From Phlebotomus papatasi (taxonomy: Eukaryota > Arthropoda > Insecta > Diptera > Psychodidae): 64,000 nucleotides of DNA. The DNA lies in assembly GCF_024763615.1 (NCBI RefSeq), contig NC_077222.1:49662001-49726000 (forward strand), in the 5' to 3' direction. Positions 37,801-49,146 of the stretch are shown one piece after another (within the stretch, counting starts at the first letter, position 1; each line of letters starts with the position of its first letter). A program made the position numbers and the translations under genes. The notes beneath the pieces were generated by a model. The model was not told the DNA's origin and searched no databases. It worked only from the letters and a program-made list of their open reading frames with translations.

Positions 37801-39756
37801 TTTGTTTGTCTTCCTCACTCAAACTATTTAAAATAAAATGACCAGTGATAAGCCCAGATAAGCTTATGGTAGCTGGGATTCTTTACAGGGGACCTCGATA
37901 TGCGTGCAACTCAGGGTGCGTGCAACTCGGAATGCGTGAAAATTCGATTGTGAGTTGAATTTTGGGGGTAAAGAATCGCGTCGAACCAATTTTATTCATT
38001 TCGACCGACAGAAACAGTTTACTCGACGCGATTCTTTACCCCCAAAATTCAATTCACAATCGAATTTATACGTATTCCTTCCGAGTTGCACGCATTTCGA
38101 GGTCACCTGTAAAGAATCTCAGCTACCATAAGCTTATCTGGGCTTATCACTGTTTTTTTTTTTCATTTTCAAGTGAAATTTTTGCACATTTCAAGTATAA
38201 ATGGAACTTTGAATGGTAGAATTTCCTTGATAGCCGCCCTACTTTTTTCGACCCTATAATTTTCAGTGACCCGAATTTTTTTTCACTGTGAATTTGGTGG
38301 ATATTTTCTTGGAACAGAAAGCTTCCTACGCAATAATCCTTTTCGTAAATTTGAAGGATACCTTATGCATGAAGAAAATATGGCAAATTTCAAGGAAAAT
38401 GTGGTTTTTTCTAGGAAAATCTCCAATTATAGTCCAATTGGAAATATTTCTACACATTTTACTGCTCGATCTCAAAGAGAGAGCAGTTACAATCTGCTAT
38501 TTATCAACTTAGCACCGTTCTGGATTCTGGAGCTTAAACGGCAAAAGATATCAACTTCCGGTCTTCGGTGACCCCCAACAAAAACAATATCTCTTGATAC
38601 TATTTTCCCCCAGCTCCTTCAACTCCTCCAAACATCTCAAAAGACCATGGAAAAAAATTCACGAAGTGCTCTATCTCGTGCGTTCGAGCATTCCGTAAAG
38701 CTGGAACGTTTTACCTATTTTTTTTTTGGAAAAAAAAATTTTACAAAATTGTTAAGATGTCTCAGAATTTTGACGCGATAAACTTTAAGTTTGTTCGGGA
38801 GATATGTTCAGAAAATCAAATTCCTTTAAAAGTAAAAAAGGGAATTAATGAAATACGTATAGGGGAAAGCGTGCTATATTCGGACAACTTAAGCTTAGGA
38901 CAATTCAATTTTTTCACTAAGTTCCTTATGGATTTCACCCATAACTCTTTTCTGAAAATTTTAGGCATTGGAATAGCTAGGGTGAGTGTGCCAAATTTCG
39001 GCATAGTTTCATGCAAGCGCCAAAGTCTCAATTTTGAAATGTAATATATTTAATAGAAATTGATTTTTTCATTCCTTCTACTTAAGGAGTGCTGCTTAGA
39101 ACCTTGTAGATTGTAGACAGTTTATCGTCTTTATTTAATTTAAATTCATTCTTAATAACATTTTAAAATGAATAAAAATGTAGACATAGCTTTGGTGCCC
39201 TATTTCGGCCACCTTCATTCTCGTAGTTCCTTGCCCTTCGAGAATTCTTCAAATGTCTTTTTCACGTCATCTCGTTTGTCGAAGCTACATTTTTTTTGTT
39301 ATTTTTTTGCATTGTATAATCTCTGGAGTATGTAAAAACTAAAAATTCATGAAAATTCGAGGAACAAAAAAGGTGGTCGGAATTGCAAGCTGGCCGGAAT
39401 TTGGCACAATCTATTAAAATACAATATTATAATGGGCCAAATTAATTTATAACACTTTGAAAAAAAAAATGATTTGTGCAAAGCATAAATCGTTCGAAGG
39501 TAGCGCGCTTTCCCCTACCTTTTTTGGGAGGCTTATTTGATCATTTCCTTATTTAATTTCTCTTTTTTTCCAGCCCTCTGTCCTTTTTGCCGGGGAACAC
39601 ACTCATGCTAATTTTTACTCTACTGTTCACGGAGCCTACCTGAGTGGTCGCACGGCTGCCCAGATCATTCTCACTCCGGATTCTCCGCAGGAAATTGTGA
39701 TGGAATCCGATAGCACGGATCTCAGTGCCTGGATTCAGGGCATTTCGCTGGATTAA
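31886..39756 (+). CDS. Flavin-dependent polyamine oxidase (spermine oxidase / N1-acetylpolyamine oxidase family)
   Basis: Four exons: 31886-32065, 32183-33288, 33358-33478 and 39574-39756, with all introns GT-AG. The frame stays open and gives 529 aa, close to SMOX/PAOX (about 510-555). Seen: FAD-binding Rossmann motif VGAGAAG at residues 17-23, followed by LEARNRIGGR (41-50); the GANWIHG substrate/flavin motif (64-70); an acidic insert (about 256-270); DHVICTIPLGVLK; the RGSYTAMAVG strand from exon 3; and the C-terminal FAD signature VLFAGEHTHANFYSTVHGAY at about 472-491. Known chemistry: oxidation of spermine, spermidine or their acetyl forms with release of H2O2 and an aminoaldehyde. The protein ends ISLD, so there is no SKL-type peroxisomal signal; I infer a cytosolic enzyme. 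The start has context CAACAATG; an upstream GTG in the same frame is not credible. Intron 3 is 6.1 kb of transposons while introns 1 and 2 are 117 and 69 bp. SMOX versus PAOX cannot be decided from motifs. Confidence 0.94.
33573..33817. mobile_element. 245-bp TTAA element, family CTCTTTCGTCTC / CTCTTTCCGGACC
   Basis: TTAA at 33569-33572 and 33818-33821. Left end CTCTTTCGTCTCTTTTGGGA; right end (inverted) TCTTTCCGGACCGCAGCA. Two further copies make up 42884-43352. Confidence 0.8.
33822..34803. mobile_element. 982-bp TTAA-bounded segment sharing a TTAA with both neighbours
   Basis: Begins CTCTTTCCGGACCGCAGCAT directly after TTAA 33818-33821 and ends GGTAAGGAATGGG before TTAA 34804-34807. The middle has CAGCGCCCCTGGTGTCAG, a motif of the large GTGAGATT elements. 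Confidence 0.6.
34808..35322. mobile_element. TTAA-flanked piggyBac-like MITE, family CCCTTTAACGACGA, copy 2
   Basis: 515 bp between TTAA at 34804-34807 and 35323-35326, same orientation and interior as the copy at 3147-3670. Confidence 0.85.
35622..35815 (+). mobile_element. 5' fragment of the GGGTAAATTAAGC element
   Basis: TAGGGTAAATTAAGCTAATT followed by about 170 bp matching the starts of the copies at 22094 and 59090; the rest is absent. Confidence 0.75.
36508..36790 (-). repeat. Inverted copy of the repeat at 7453-7763
   Basis: ACTGCTCGAACTCCACGGAG through the GTCGTCACGCTGTTTGTCCG block matches the earlier copy in reverse. It ends in a C/T-rich tract. Confidence 0.7.
36837..37842 (+). 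mobile_element. Relative of the large element, with GCTGAGATTCTTTACAATCT end
   Basis: The start palindrome AGCTGAGATTCTTTACAATC corresponds to GGTGAGATTCTTAACAATCT of the other family. Shared interior words: TTAGTATGTTATAGCTGGGC, GACCCGAGCTA, CCTTCCGCCATTTTG. The right boundary merges into the adjacent foldback. Confidence 0.6.
37843..38152. mobile_element. 310-bp foldback element
   Basis: CAGTGATAAGCCCAGATAAG is inverted at the right end. Inner parts also pair, including GGGGGTAAAGAATCGCGTCG with its complement. The loop is short. No coding capacity. Confidence 0.85.
38980..39412. mobile_element. TA-flanked MITE, family GGGT(A/G)AGTGTGCCAAAT, copy 2
   Basis: Inverted relative to 12144-12581; GGGTGAGTGTGCCAAATTTC at the left, CCGGAATTTGGCACAATC at the right. 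It lies about 160 bp upstream of exon 4 of the polyamine oxidase. Confidence 0.8.
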
Positions 39757-39971
39757 ATCCCACAAAATAAGGGATAAAGACGTATCTCGATATTTCTTCG
39801 TGCTTTTTACATGAGAGAGAGAAAAAACCACATAATTGTAGATTTTTTATTTGTGTATTATGAGAAGCAGCATTTTTTCTAGTCGGATGACTTTTTTTTT
39901 ATTTAAAAAAAAAAGATTACCGTTATTTAAGGCTTTTTAGAATGAGTTAGTGAGACAAACCACTATCTGAA

Positions 39972-39977
39972 AATAAA
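39972..39977 (+). promoter_or_regulatory. Polyadenylation signal AATAAA of the polyamine oxidase gene
   Basis: Canonical AATAAA 216 bp after the stop codon, the first in this 3' region, followed by a T/G-rich stretch. It implies a 3' UTR of about 230 bp. Confidence 0.55.
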
Positions 39978-39989
39978 GTATTGTTAAAA

Positions 39990-42700
39990 GATATGCATTG
40001 TTTGCAATTTGGGAATCGCAAAGGAGGCATTTCAGGTGGATGGACAGGTAAAAGACTTGATTACAGTTTCACAAGCTCTTTATATCATTTCATCGTGTGT
40101 GTGTGTGTGTGTTTAAAATCTTAAATATATAAAACGATGTGTAATTAAAGCATTTTTCCTCACGTCCCTTAATTTCTTCCATTCTCATATCCTTTAAATT
40201 GGATTTTCTCTCTTTGAAATAATACAATAAAAAACCATTAGTACAATTAAAACAAACATGTTTCCCTATCGCATTTTCTTTTATGGCAATCAGAATTTTT
40301 TTTCCTTGTAAAAAAAAATAATTCAGAAAAACTGTAAATAACAAATTATATCACTTTCGTTTCCATTCTATGAGGTAGAAATCGACAAGCTTTGTATGAT
40401 TTTCCTTTCCGTAAAATCATTTGTAAATTTCTTTTGCCTACATTTTCATAAAAATATGAAATTTCTGTAGATTCCTCATATCATTTTCTGGTTTTTTTTT
40501 TCATCTTTTTATACACAGACAAGACATAAGAGAGGTTGTCTTAATTACATTTTTAACATCATTTCTACAAACTATTTTTTTTCTTTTTGTAATTTTCTCA
40601 CTTCTACATGATAAAAAATATATGTTTTTCATTTTTTTTTGTATCGTTTCCATTTCACAATCTTTTTCATTCACTGTAAACTTAAGTTCCGATTCTACCT
40701 ACACGTTTGGTCGTAAAAATTTCATCATTTCTTCCAAAAAAAAAAGAAAACAAAAAATAGACGATTCATCTTTTTCTCACACTCAAAATTACTCTCCCTT
40801 TCTCTTTCTCTGTATGTCCCTTCTTTTTATTCTTTTTTTGTAACATATCGGTGCATTTTACCGAAAACCATTAAATTTTTCATCAAAAATACGTTGAATT
40901 TCTGTGAATTACATCCCATGTAATAGTTTACAATTAGACATTTATTACAATTCTTTTAAACAGAAACATTTTATGGCAAATATTTTACTGATGAGCAAAA
41001 ACACTCCCTTTCGTCTGCGAATTTATTCTAACGTAAAAATTTGGAAAAGTTTATAAAAATAATTAAAAGCTTACGCATGAAGCGTTCACACAAATTGTTT
41101 ATAGAGCGATGTAAGTATATAAGCGCCTCTAGTGGTGATCAGAGAAACTTCCAATGTTCTGAAAGTTGAGACCCACACTGAGAGAAATCCGAAAAAGTTA
41201 AAATAATATTCCGGAAATGTTTATTTTACCCTGCAGTATTGATCCTAAATCGGTGTAAATATTATGCTTTTTAGGTGTATTAGGGGTTAAAGTTACCCTT
41301 TTTCATGTTAATTTTACCCTCAAAAAGGTGTTGATTTTAGATTTATGTGTAGATTTAGAAATGTTGATATATTTTTTCACCTAAAAATTGTTAAAGTTAC
41401 GAGGAAACAAAGTTAATCGCACCCCTGTTTTTTTCTCAGTGCACGAAGTTAGCTATCCGTTGCAGGTAAGATTATGTTACTTTACAGGAAATAATGACAA
41501 TAAAGCAGTTTAAAAGCGAAAATCTTAAAAATAGAAACTGTGATAGGAAGAGTAGAGCAGTTTCAGATATAACATGACTTTGGAAAATAAAAAAATATAT
41601 AAAAATAAATGTTCTGTATTATTTCTGAAAAGTCTGTACCCAAGGGAAACCAACTAGATGAGCTGGACTTAATTATACCTTGAATAATAATAAACGTTTG
41701 GCAAATAATCAGGGGATTGAGGTGCTTTTCAACCAGAAAAAACTATCATTATAGGAGACTGGTGTAATATTTCGGACACCTGAAATATCGTCCAATTTGT
41801 GTGAAACATCGTTCCCTTCAACAAAATTAATTAAAATTATACAAAAATGTTTAAACATTTTGAATGTTTAATGAATATTATTATCCTTCTAAATATTTGT
41901 TCTATTTAGAATTAATAAAAAATCCGTTCTACTTTGAACATTATTCAAATTAAAATTGTCTTTAGTGTGAAAAGGGTTTGAAAGAATATTTTTTAAAAAA
42001 TTATTAAAATTTGTTTTATGTTCACTCTGACTCTGACTAGTTCTGTGGGTTTTGTAGATCTAGAATGAGATTTCTTATAAAAAATAGACATTTTGTCACC
42101 TAATAACCAGTGAGATGATGTTTCTAATATCGTCCACTTGTTTCTGACTTTTAATTTATTTTAGGTTTCAGAATGCCCAGAAACATAAAAACCGTCGTCT
42201 CTTCGAATGAAATCCTTTCGAAAGCCTTGAAAGTTCTCGAAAGTATATTATCGTACTTTCTGTACGATATTACATTTTGTCTATAATAAGGTGTCCGATA
42301 TACCACCAAAAGCAATGTCAGATTTTTTTTCATTTAAGAAATATTTCAAATCTTGAACTGCTCTTCAAGATTCAAAAGAACATTGCTTGAAAAGAAGTAA
42401 CGAAATATTCCAATTTCTATTTAAAATATAAAACTCCAAAACAGGACAGTGGTTTTTTATATGTTACATGTCCGAAATATTGCCCCATCTCCCAATCTGG
42501 TGTTTATCAGGCAATTTCCTTCACATGAAAAGTTTCATTTATAGATTTACCCAGTCCCTAAAGTTCTTTAGTTTCCAAACAATATAAAAGTCGTCGTTTG
42601 GATCAACGAATGTCGTAACTTGCTCGCCATCTAAATCTGCAACTCGTTTAAACGGTTTAAACTGTGTAATTTCATATCAGGTTACGAGAATTATTGCTGA
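39990..42700. other. Intergenic DNA with T-rich tracts; no gene recognised
   Basis: Holds a (TG)n run at about 40094-40112, a T-rich stretch (40080-41060) that could be the reverse of an A-rich untranslated region, one CACTGAGAG MITE, and plain AT-rich DNA to 42.7 kb. Confidence 0.4.
41176..41441 (+). mobile_element. MITE, family CACTGAGAGAAATCCGAAAA, copy 1
   Basis: CACTGAGAGAAATCCGAAAA at the left and TTTTTTTCTCAGTG at the right; the interior has GGTGTAAATATTA and repeated GTTA(A/T)AGTTAC. Copies at 49555-49793 and 52189-52442. Confidence 0.85.
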
Positions 42701-42883
42701 TATACGAACAGGGTTAATTAGGACAAGGGCTGATTCAAGCGACGAAGTAATTGCAATCATCATCATTTACAAATGCTTATCCCTATTCGGGTCGCGGGTC
42801 CAGGACATTAAGATTAACAGCCCACGCCTGTCGATCCTCCGCCACTTTAAGAAAATGTTCGATAAGAAATGGTTCGATCTTAA

Positions 42884-43352
42884 CTATTTCGTCTCTTTTG
42901 GGACTCTGTGTACCCAAAACAGCATATGAATGTTCTGTGAAAAACAATGTTTTTTAATTATTTAGAACTGATAAAAATCCTATTCTTGTGGATGATTACA
43001 AACTATAAGGATGTCCAGATGTCAGATATTTTTTGTAGGACCTCAATTAATTCCTGAGCTTAGATATTATTGATTAAAAAATGGTAAGTTATTATTAAAA
43101 GAAAGAGTTAACTCTTTTCGGACCGCAACATATGGTGCAAGCCAAATTCACCATTTTTTAATCAATAATATCTAAGCTCAGGAATTAATTGAGGTCCTAC
43201 AAAAAATATTTGACATTTTGGACATCCTTATAGTTTGTAATCGTCCACAAGAATAGGATTTTTATCAGTTATGAATAATTAAAAAACATTGTTTTTCACA
43301 GAACATTTATATGCTGCTTTGGGTACTCAGAGTCCCAAAAGAGACGAAAGAG
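42884..43352. mobile_element. Head-to-head pair of TTAA elements
   Basis: TTAA at 42880-42883, 43108-43111 and 43353-43356. The two halves are inverted copies of the 245-bp element at 33573, joined at the middle TTAA. They interrupt a dispersed repeat that continues as GGCGCTCCAAGGC after 43356. Confidence 0.8.
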
Positions 43353-44396
43353 TTAAGGCGCTCCAAGGCAAGATCCTGAATTTGATTCAGCCACCTCGTC
43401 CTAGCCCTAGGTCTACCCCGATGTCAAGGTTTCCTCACAATGGCTTGCATAGCTTTTCTGAGAAGTCTTAGTAATTGAAATGATTTTACAAAATCTCGTT
43501 GACGAGTTGTCACTAATACCCCAAAATTCACGAAAATTTCTCCTACAAAGAATTTACAAATTAAACAAAAATAAAACCGTGAGTTTAAAGCCCATTTTTA
43601 TAGTTTTGATTTAATATATCAATAGTATTTGATGATTTCTGTATTTCGGATGTCTTAATAGTTATTTAAACGGACATTTTATCCATACAAGAAAATGCCC
43701 TTGCACAATGATCGCGAATCCTTAATAACAATTTGTCAAGGTTAAAGGTGTATGAGCTCTAAAGAACTTATTTCTCAACCAAATGGGTCAAAGTAGGAAT
43801 CATTGGAAAGGTCTTGGATTCCTGACGGGTCTAAACCGAGTTTTAAAACTGTTATGAACCGCTCTGTATTAGACAGGTAATTAATTTTTGGCTGAGATTC
43901 TTAACAATCACGGCTTCAGTTGATAATTGGAAGATTGTACTCAACGCAATTTTAATAAAATTTTGAAACGAATAAATCGATATCAATAGTGTCAATAGTG
44001 ATATAGGTATGACAACAGTGATAGATATGACAAAGTGAAAAGAACCACTGCAGAAGACGTGAACTCGTGCGTGTTCGATTCTTTTTTCCATGGTTTGCAC
44101 AACTAAAATTATTCTCATCGAAACAATTAATGCACAACCAATTTAAAGGGCATTAAAGCCATGAATTTGTGATTAGCGGAACGTATTCAGCTTTCGGATG
44201 CACCAGGAATCGTATAATTGCATTTTTTTCCAAGAGCGAAAATTTTATTCTATAAACTTATTAAAAAACTTTCGAACAAGAAATTATGTTCAATAAGAAC
44301 TTTATTGAGGAATCTTAAAAAATGATATATTCTCTTAATGATTTTACAATTTGAAGAATCTTCAAAAGAAATTTAAAAAGGAATAAACACTTTTGA

Positions 44397-44475
44397 ATTG
44401 GTAGAATGGTAGAACCGACAGAACGCTCGCTCTACGACTCAAGTGCTAAGAGTTCAAATCTTCGTTGAGCTATAA
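44397..44475 (+). repeat. tRNA-like sequence, probably a pseudogene or SINE head
   Basis: TGGTAGAATGGTAGA resembles box A and GAGTTCAAATCTTC resembles box B at near tRNA spacing. Acceptor-stem pairing is weak. Confidence 0.35.
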
Positions 44476-44649
44476 AATTTCTAGGTGTTTTTTTTTTAAA
44501 TTGACAGTGCTGGAATCGCATCTTGTTAATTTCTTTGTGAATTTCTACTCGGGACTTATAAAATACTTGTAAATCGTATAAGATAAAAACAAAACGAGAA
44601 CTGTTTTTCTGCTTTTTCACGAACATTTGTTCGTAAATGTTCGTAAATA

Positions 44650-45104
44650 CACAGAAAAAATTCGTAAAATTTTGTCATTTGTTCGTAAAGTTTTGTCAGA
44701 CAAACAAAAATGTACGAACAAGAAAAGGAACAAAAATTGCACGTCAAGTGCTCGAGTTTACGAACATTGTTTGTGATAGAGGACAAACTTTTACGTATTT
44801 TTTGTGGATTAGGGGAAACTGGGGCACCACCAAACACGGGGTACCACCAAACACTGCGATTTTTTAATCGGATATTGGATATCAGAGGATAAGACCGATA
44901 GGAATTTATAGGCACTATAGGGATGCTTGTGCACTGAAGGAATGGTCGAGATAGTCCAAGTAGTTTAGAAATAAAAATTAGTGTTTGGTGGTACCCCGTG
45001 TGTGGTGGTGCCCCAGTTTCCCCTATGATTTACATGAATTTTGCAAGCCCCCAGTTAGGACTTCACAAACATTTACGAACAATTTTGCGAAATAATTTTT
45101 TCTG
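44650..45104. mobile_element. MITE, family CACAGAAAAAAT..TTCGTAAA, copy 2, with a nested element
   Basis: Starts CACAGAAAAAATTCGTAAAA and ends ATTTTTTCTG before TA 45105-45106. A GGGGAAACTGGGGCA element is inserted at 44812-45023. Confidence 0.75.
44812..45023. mobile_element. TA-flanked MITE GGGGAAACTGGGGCACCACC
   Basis: 212 bp with TA at 44810-44811 and 45024-45025. Its terminal inverted repeats run well inward, through ACACGGGGTACCACC. Confidence 0.9.
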
Positions 45105-45106
45105 TA

Positions 45107-45971
45107 AGGGAGACTGGGGCAAAAAGTCACAAATCGAAAAATTCAAAATTCAATATCTTCTATAGAATTTTTTTTTCTATAGATAGCCTCCAATGACCTT
45201 CTTCAATATCGTAAGTTTCTTAGAATTCGAACAAGGAATTTAGAAAATAAAGAATATCGAAATTTTTAGCCCTATTTTTGAAGTATTTTCCTTGCAGAAG
45301 ATAACAATTATTACCTACTTATTTTCCAAAATTGATGCACTGGTGAATATTTTCTAAATAATTTGGTTTCTTTGAATACCAATCCGTTGTCTATTTTAGA
45401 ATTTCACAAAAGTTCTTTTCTCCAGAAATCCTTTTATTAAAAATGGTCACTTGGGGTAAAAAGTAACAAAAGGTATAGGAGCAAAAAGTAACAAAAAAGC
45501 GAAGCAATTTCTGATGTCTCACGGCGAAAAGAAACGTCATTATCATGTCTCGCCGCTTGTTGTTTGCATTGGTCAAACGATTTGCAGTCTTTTGTGTGTT
45601 TTTTTCTAAAATAGCTTGAAAAGCGCTTTTCTCGTTTTCTCACTTTTCTCGAAGAGAAAACGGTGTTTTACAAAGGTGTAGATGAATAAATATTCTATGA
45701 AAATATGTCCTCTAGGTATTTTAAAAAAATATGATAATACCCTATGTCTGGTACTATTTGCCCCAGCATTTTTGAGAATAGTCACAAAATGACCTTTTAG
45801 AAATTGGCTCGATAAACGTATTTCCTTACAAAATAGAGGAAAATTACTTTCACAAAGTTGTAGAGCGGTAAATTTCCTATAAAACTGCGCTAATTAGAAA
45901 CTTTTGAAGCGCTCGAGTAGCTTGTAAAAAAATAAAATATCCGTTTTGTGACTTTTTGCCCCAGTCTCCCC
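45107..45971. mobile_element. TA-flanked element AGGGAGACTGGGGCAAAAAGT
   Basis: About 865 bp; ends GGGAGACTGGGGCAAAAAGT and ACTTTTTGCCCCAGTCTCCC. It shares its left TA with the end of the preceding MITE. Confidence 0.85.
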
Positions 45972-46129
45972 TATACTGGGAACTTAGTTCATGATAGATG
46001 ATAGTGAATTAATTAAAAACGGGCTTGATTTAAGCAGCAATGTGCCACTTTTAGGAACTTTTCTACTCAATGCACTGCGTGCGTCTGACTTAAGTTCTGT
46101 AATATCCCCGTTAGAGGGCGTTGCACCCT

Positions 46130-47540
46130 GCTGAGAAGATGTTCCCAATTCTAAATTCAATTCCATTGCAGTTGACACTCAAAAAAATAATCCAAAACGA
46201 AATAAATTTAAAATATTCGCAAATTCTTGGCATTGTTTCTGCTCAACAGTGCTTTGAAAATATTTTTTTTCTTGTGTTGAAAGTACCTTCAAAGAGTTTC
46301 TTCCACGACTATTTCCTTTTCAAAGGATCCACTTGATAAAATTTACATATAATTTTAACCATTCATGAAGATTAACACGGCGAAAGAGGGCGATTTTAGC
46401 AATAAAATCCTGAAATTGACTGATTGAACGTCAAGATTATAAAGTTTTTTCCCTACAATTTGTTTTTTTTCCTGAAAGAACTTGTGAAAGTGTTCTAAAT
46501 ATCATTAAAATTACTCCCGAAACCTTTAAATTCAGAGGAATCCTCAATGTTAACACTATTCAAATATTAGAATGGCATTCAATCAGTCAAAAATAGAGAT
46601 ATTCTCACCTCAACATTTTTCTTTATGCAATTTATGGTTTTCTTAATAATTTTTTTTAACAATAGATATTTTATGCAAGATATTACGGTAGGTAAAACTT
46701 TGAGAATACTCTCTTAAATTTTTTGTTTTGTTTTATTCTCTTAGTGAGAAGAAAAAGCAAAATGAATGATTTAATATTATTTTCATCTTTAAAAAATAAA
46801 TTGGTTAAATTTACAATATAATTTCCATGTGTTAGTAACAATGAATCACAGATCAGATAAATTAGTAAAATTTATTTTAACATTTTTCCATTCGCTTTTT
46901 TTCTTTGTTTTCGGTAGTGAATGATTTTTTTTCTTCATTTCATATTGTTTTTTTTTCTTCTTTTGCTTATTCTGTACGACTGTTTTGTCACTATGTAAAA
47001 AAAATATTTGATAGAGTAGTTAAAGTAAACGTTCTTCAAGTTTATAAACAATCTTCCTTACTTTTAAATATAACATTTTATTCTGTGATTTTCTTTGTAC
47101 CAACATTCGTTCAAAAAATATATCTTTGTATCTTCTTTTTTTTATTCACACTTTTATTTGTTGTCCTTAATTTCTAATCACCCCCAAAAATATGTATTTT
47201 TTTTACATTTTTTCCTCACTTTATTTTCATATTGGAGTAAGTAATTAATAACGTTAAATATTACAATAAATATTGAAGAATTTCTTTCATCTTTCCATTC
47301 AGGTTTTTTTTTTGTATTTTTTCATCTTTTTATAAAGCAATTACTACAAACTAATCGTGCGTTTTCTTTGTTTCGCAATTCTCTCGTTTTTAATTCTCAC
47401 CACGAATTCTTATGGAAAAGTGTATTTAATTGTTTTTTTTTGTATATTGAAACATGATATACAGGATATTACGTAGATAAGGGGATCTCCTTGACTTAGC
47501 GATCAAGCTGCGAAATGACAAAATGGGGTTATGTTTGACT
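46130..47540. other. T-rich non-coding DNA, no gene recognised
   Basis: Long T-runs on the plus strand, especially 46890-47460. Could be the complement of an A-rich untranslated region, but no gene ends nearby. Confidence 0.35.
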
Positions 47541-47544
47541 TAAC

Positions 47545-47632
47545 CTTATTTGTGGAGCTCAGAGGCAAAATTGTACATATCCTATGGCTAAAGCATAGGA
47601 TATGTTCGATTTTGCCTCTGAGCTCCACATTT
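47545..47632. repeat. Palindrome with CCTATGGCTAAAGCATAGG core, copy 2
   Basis: TGTGGAGCTCAGAGGCAAAA pairs with its complement around ACATATCCTATGGCTAAAGC. Near-perfect over about 80 bp. Confidence 0.85.
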
Positions 47633-47862
47633 GAGAGTTATACAATACGACTATAAGTTTTTCTTCATAATCGAATAAAGATTTTGCCTTTCAAACTGAT
47701 TCCTAATATCAGAAAATTAACAAAAATTATTAAAATAAGTAAAAAAAAAAAAAAGAAATGGCATTGATATGGCATTGTCGGATTATGCCTAAATACACTT
47801 ACGACTAAAGCCGAGAGATGGCTTAACGTAATTATGAATCACAATAATGATCAGCCACATTA

Positions 47863-48055
47863 GGGGAAAGTGGGGCAACTTTGAAAGTGGGGCACCTTTG
47901 AAATTGTGCTTTTTCACCTATTTTTAAATAAGTTTGAGCCTTATCATGATATAATTTAGCTGCACAGATTGAGAAACTAAATCACCTTATGAAATGGCTT
48001 AGTTCCACTTAAACGTAGGTGAAAACTCCCAATTTCGAAGGTGCCCCATCTCCCC
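47863..48055. mobile_element. TA-flanked MITE GGGGAAAGTGGGGCA
   Basis: 193 bp; left GGGGAAAGTGGGGCAACTTT, right GAAGGTGCCCCATCTCCCC. The interior is itself inverted. Confidence 0.85.
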
Positions 48056-48585
48056 TACCATCAGTTTCTGACTAATCCGTCTCTCGGCTTAACCCGAGAA
48101 ACGACTTAGTTAGTGGGAAACTTATGAGAATTTAGCCAAATCATTATTTTGATTATAATTACGTTAAGCCATCTCTCGGCTTAAAACACAAGTCTGTCTA
48201 GGCCATTAGTATAATGTAACTGTAAAGCTAAATGGCTTTAAAAATCAATAGAAGATTGAGGATATCAATGCAAAAAAAAATATTTGCTGTTTATACGATA
48301 TGGTCATGTTCTCTTCCATTTTAAATTCTATGTTGAGGTTATATTTAACATAACCTATCCTTCCAATAAATAATTGTTAATTTTTTTGACATGTCTTCTC
48401 TTTACCTTTTCATGTCTGCGGGTACTGTAAAGTTCTTGTTCTTGCTTTCCATTCTATGTGACGCGATGAAAATTGTTTTTTTTTTTTAATTTTCACCAGA
48501 AGCAATTCAATTGAGGATTGAAAAGCGGTCCTCTGCTTCACAGTTCCGATTTTTCCCATTGAACTACTGAACTTCTGAACCATAA

Positions 48586-48722
48586 AGGCCTCTACACATT
48601 GAGACAAATTTTCGTCAAAACTGCTTTTTTTTAAGAAATCGTCTGCACTGCTGTGAAAACGTCACAATTATGTCAAAAATGCACTTTTTACGAAAATTTT
48701 TGCCAATGTGTAGAGGCCTTAA
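48586..48722. mobile_element. MITE, family AAGGCCTCTACACATTG, best copy
   Basis: AAGGCCTCTACACATTGAGA and CAATGTGTAGAGGCCTTA. About 137 bp, with ends that pair nearly perfectly. Confidence 0.85.
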
Positions 48723-48910
48723 AATGAAAATACTTGATTCAGGATTTCATATTTAGCCATTAAATTAATTCGATTTAGGTTATGTGTGTTCATAAGATAG
48801 CAATTGTTTGTGGCAGAGTCCCAAAAATTTAAAACTCATTTTAAATTAATTACTAGTAATTTTAGAAATCCTAAAGGTTTTTTTGTATGTTTTTTTTTTT
48901 TTTTTAATAA

Positions 48911-49144
48911 CGGTAGACTCTCTTTCAAATGGGCATTTGAGGCGAAATGTCATCCGATTTATCGATAGATTTGGGCGTCAAAATCTTTGTAAATTCCACA
49001 AAAAGCGTTCAATTTATAAAGAATCAAGATGAAATTGGAAGAACTGTAGCAAATTTGAGCAAATTAAGTTTTATAATTAAATGTGAAAATTGTCAACAAA
49101 ATTTTTGGCCCGATTGAAAAAGAACCGATTGAGCGAGAGACTAC
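48911..49144. mobile_element. Pogo-like MITE, C(A/G)GTAGACTCTC family, copy 2
   Basis: Inverted relative of the 236-bp copy at 62283-62518; shares GCGTCAAA, AAGCGTTCAATT and CCGATTGAGCGAGAGACTAC. Confidence 0.75.
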
Positions 49145-49146
49145 TA

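Larger units (their letters stand above)
33479..39573 (+). other. 6.1-kb polyamine oxidase intron 3, built of transposons
   Basis: Contents in order: a chain of three TTAA-bounded segments (33569-35326), a truncated GGGTAAATTAAGC element (about 35622-35800), an inverted copy of the 7.5-kb repeat (36508-36790), an element starting with a GCTGAGATTCTTTACAATC palindrome (36837 on), a 310-bp foldback (37843-38152), a fragment of the CTTCCGGTCTTCGG family (38457-38740), and a GGGTGAGTGTGCC MITE (38980-39412). Splice sites at both ends are good (AAAG|GTAAGT and TTTTTTCCAG|CCC). Confidence 0.75.
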
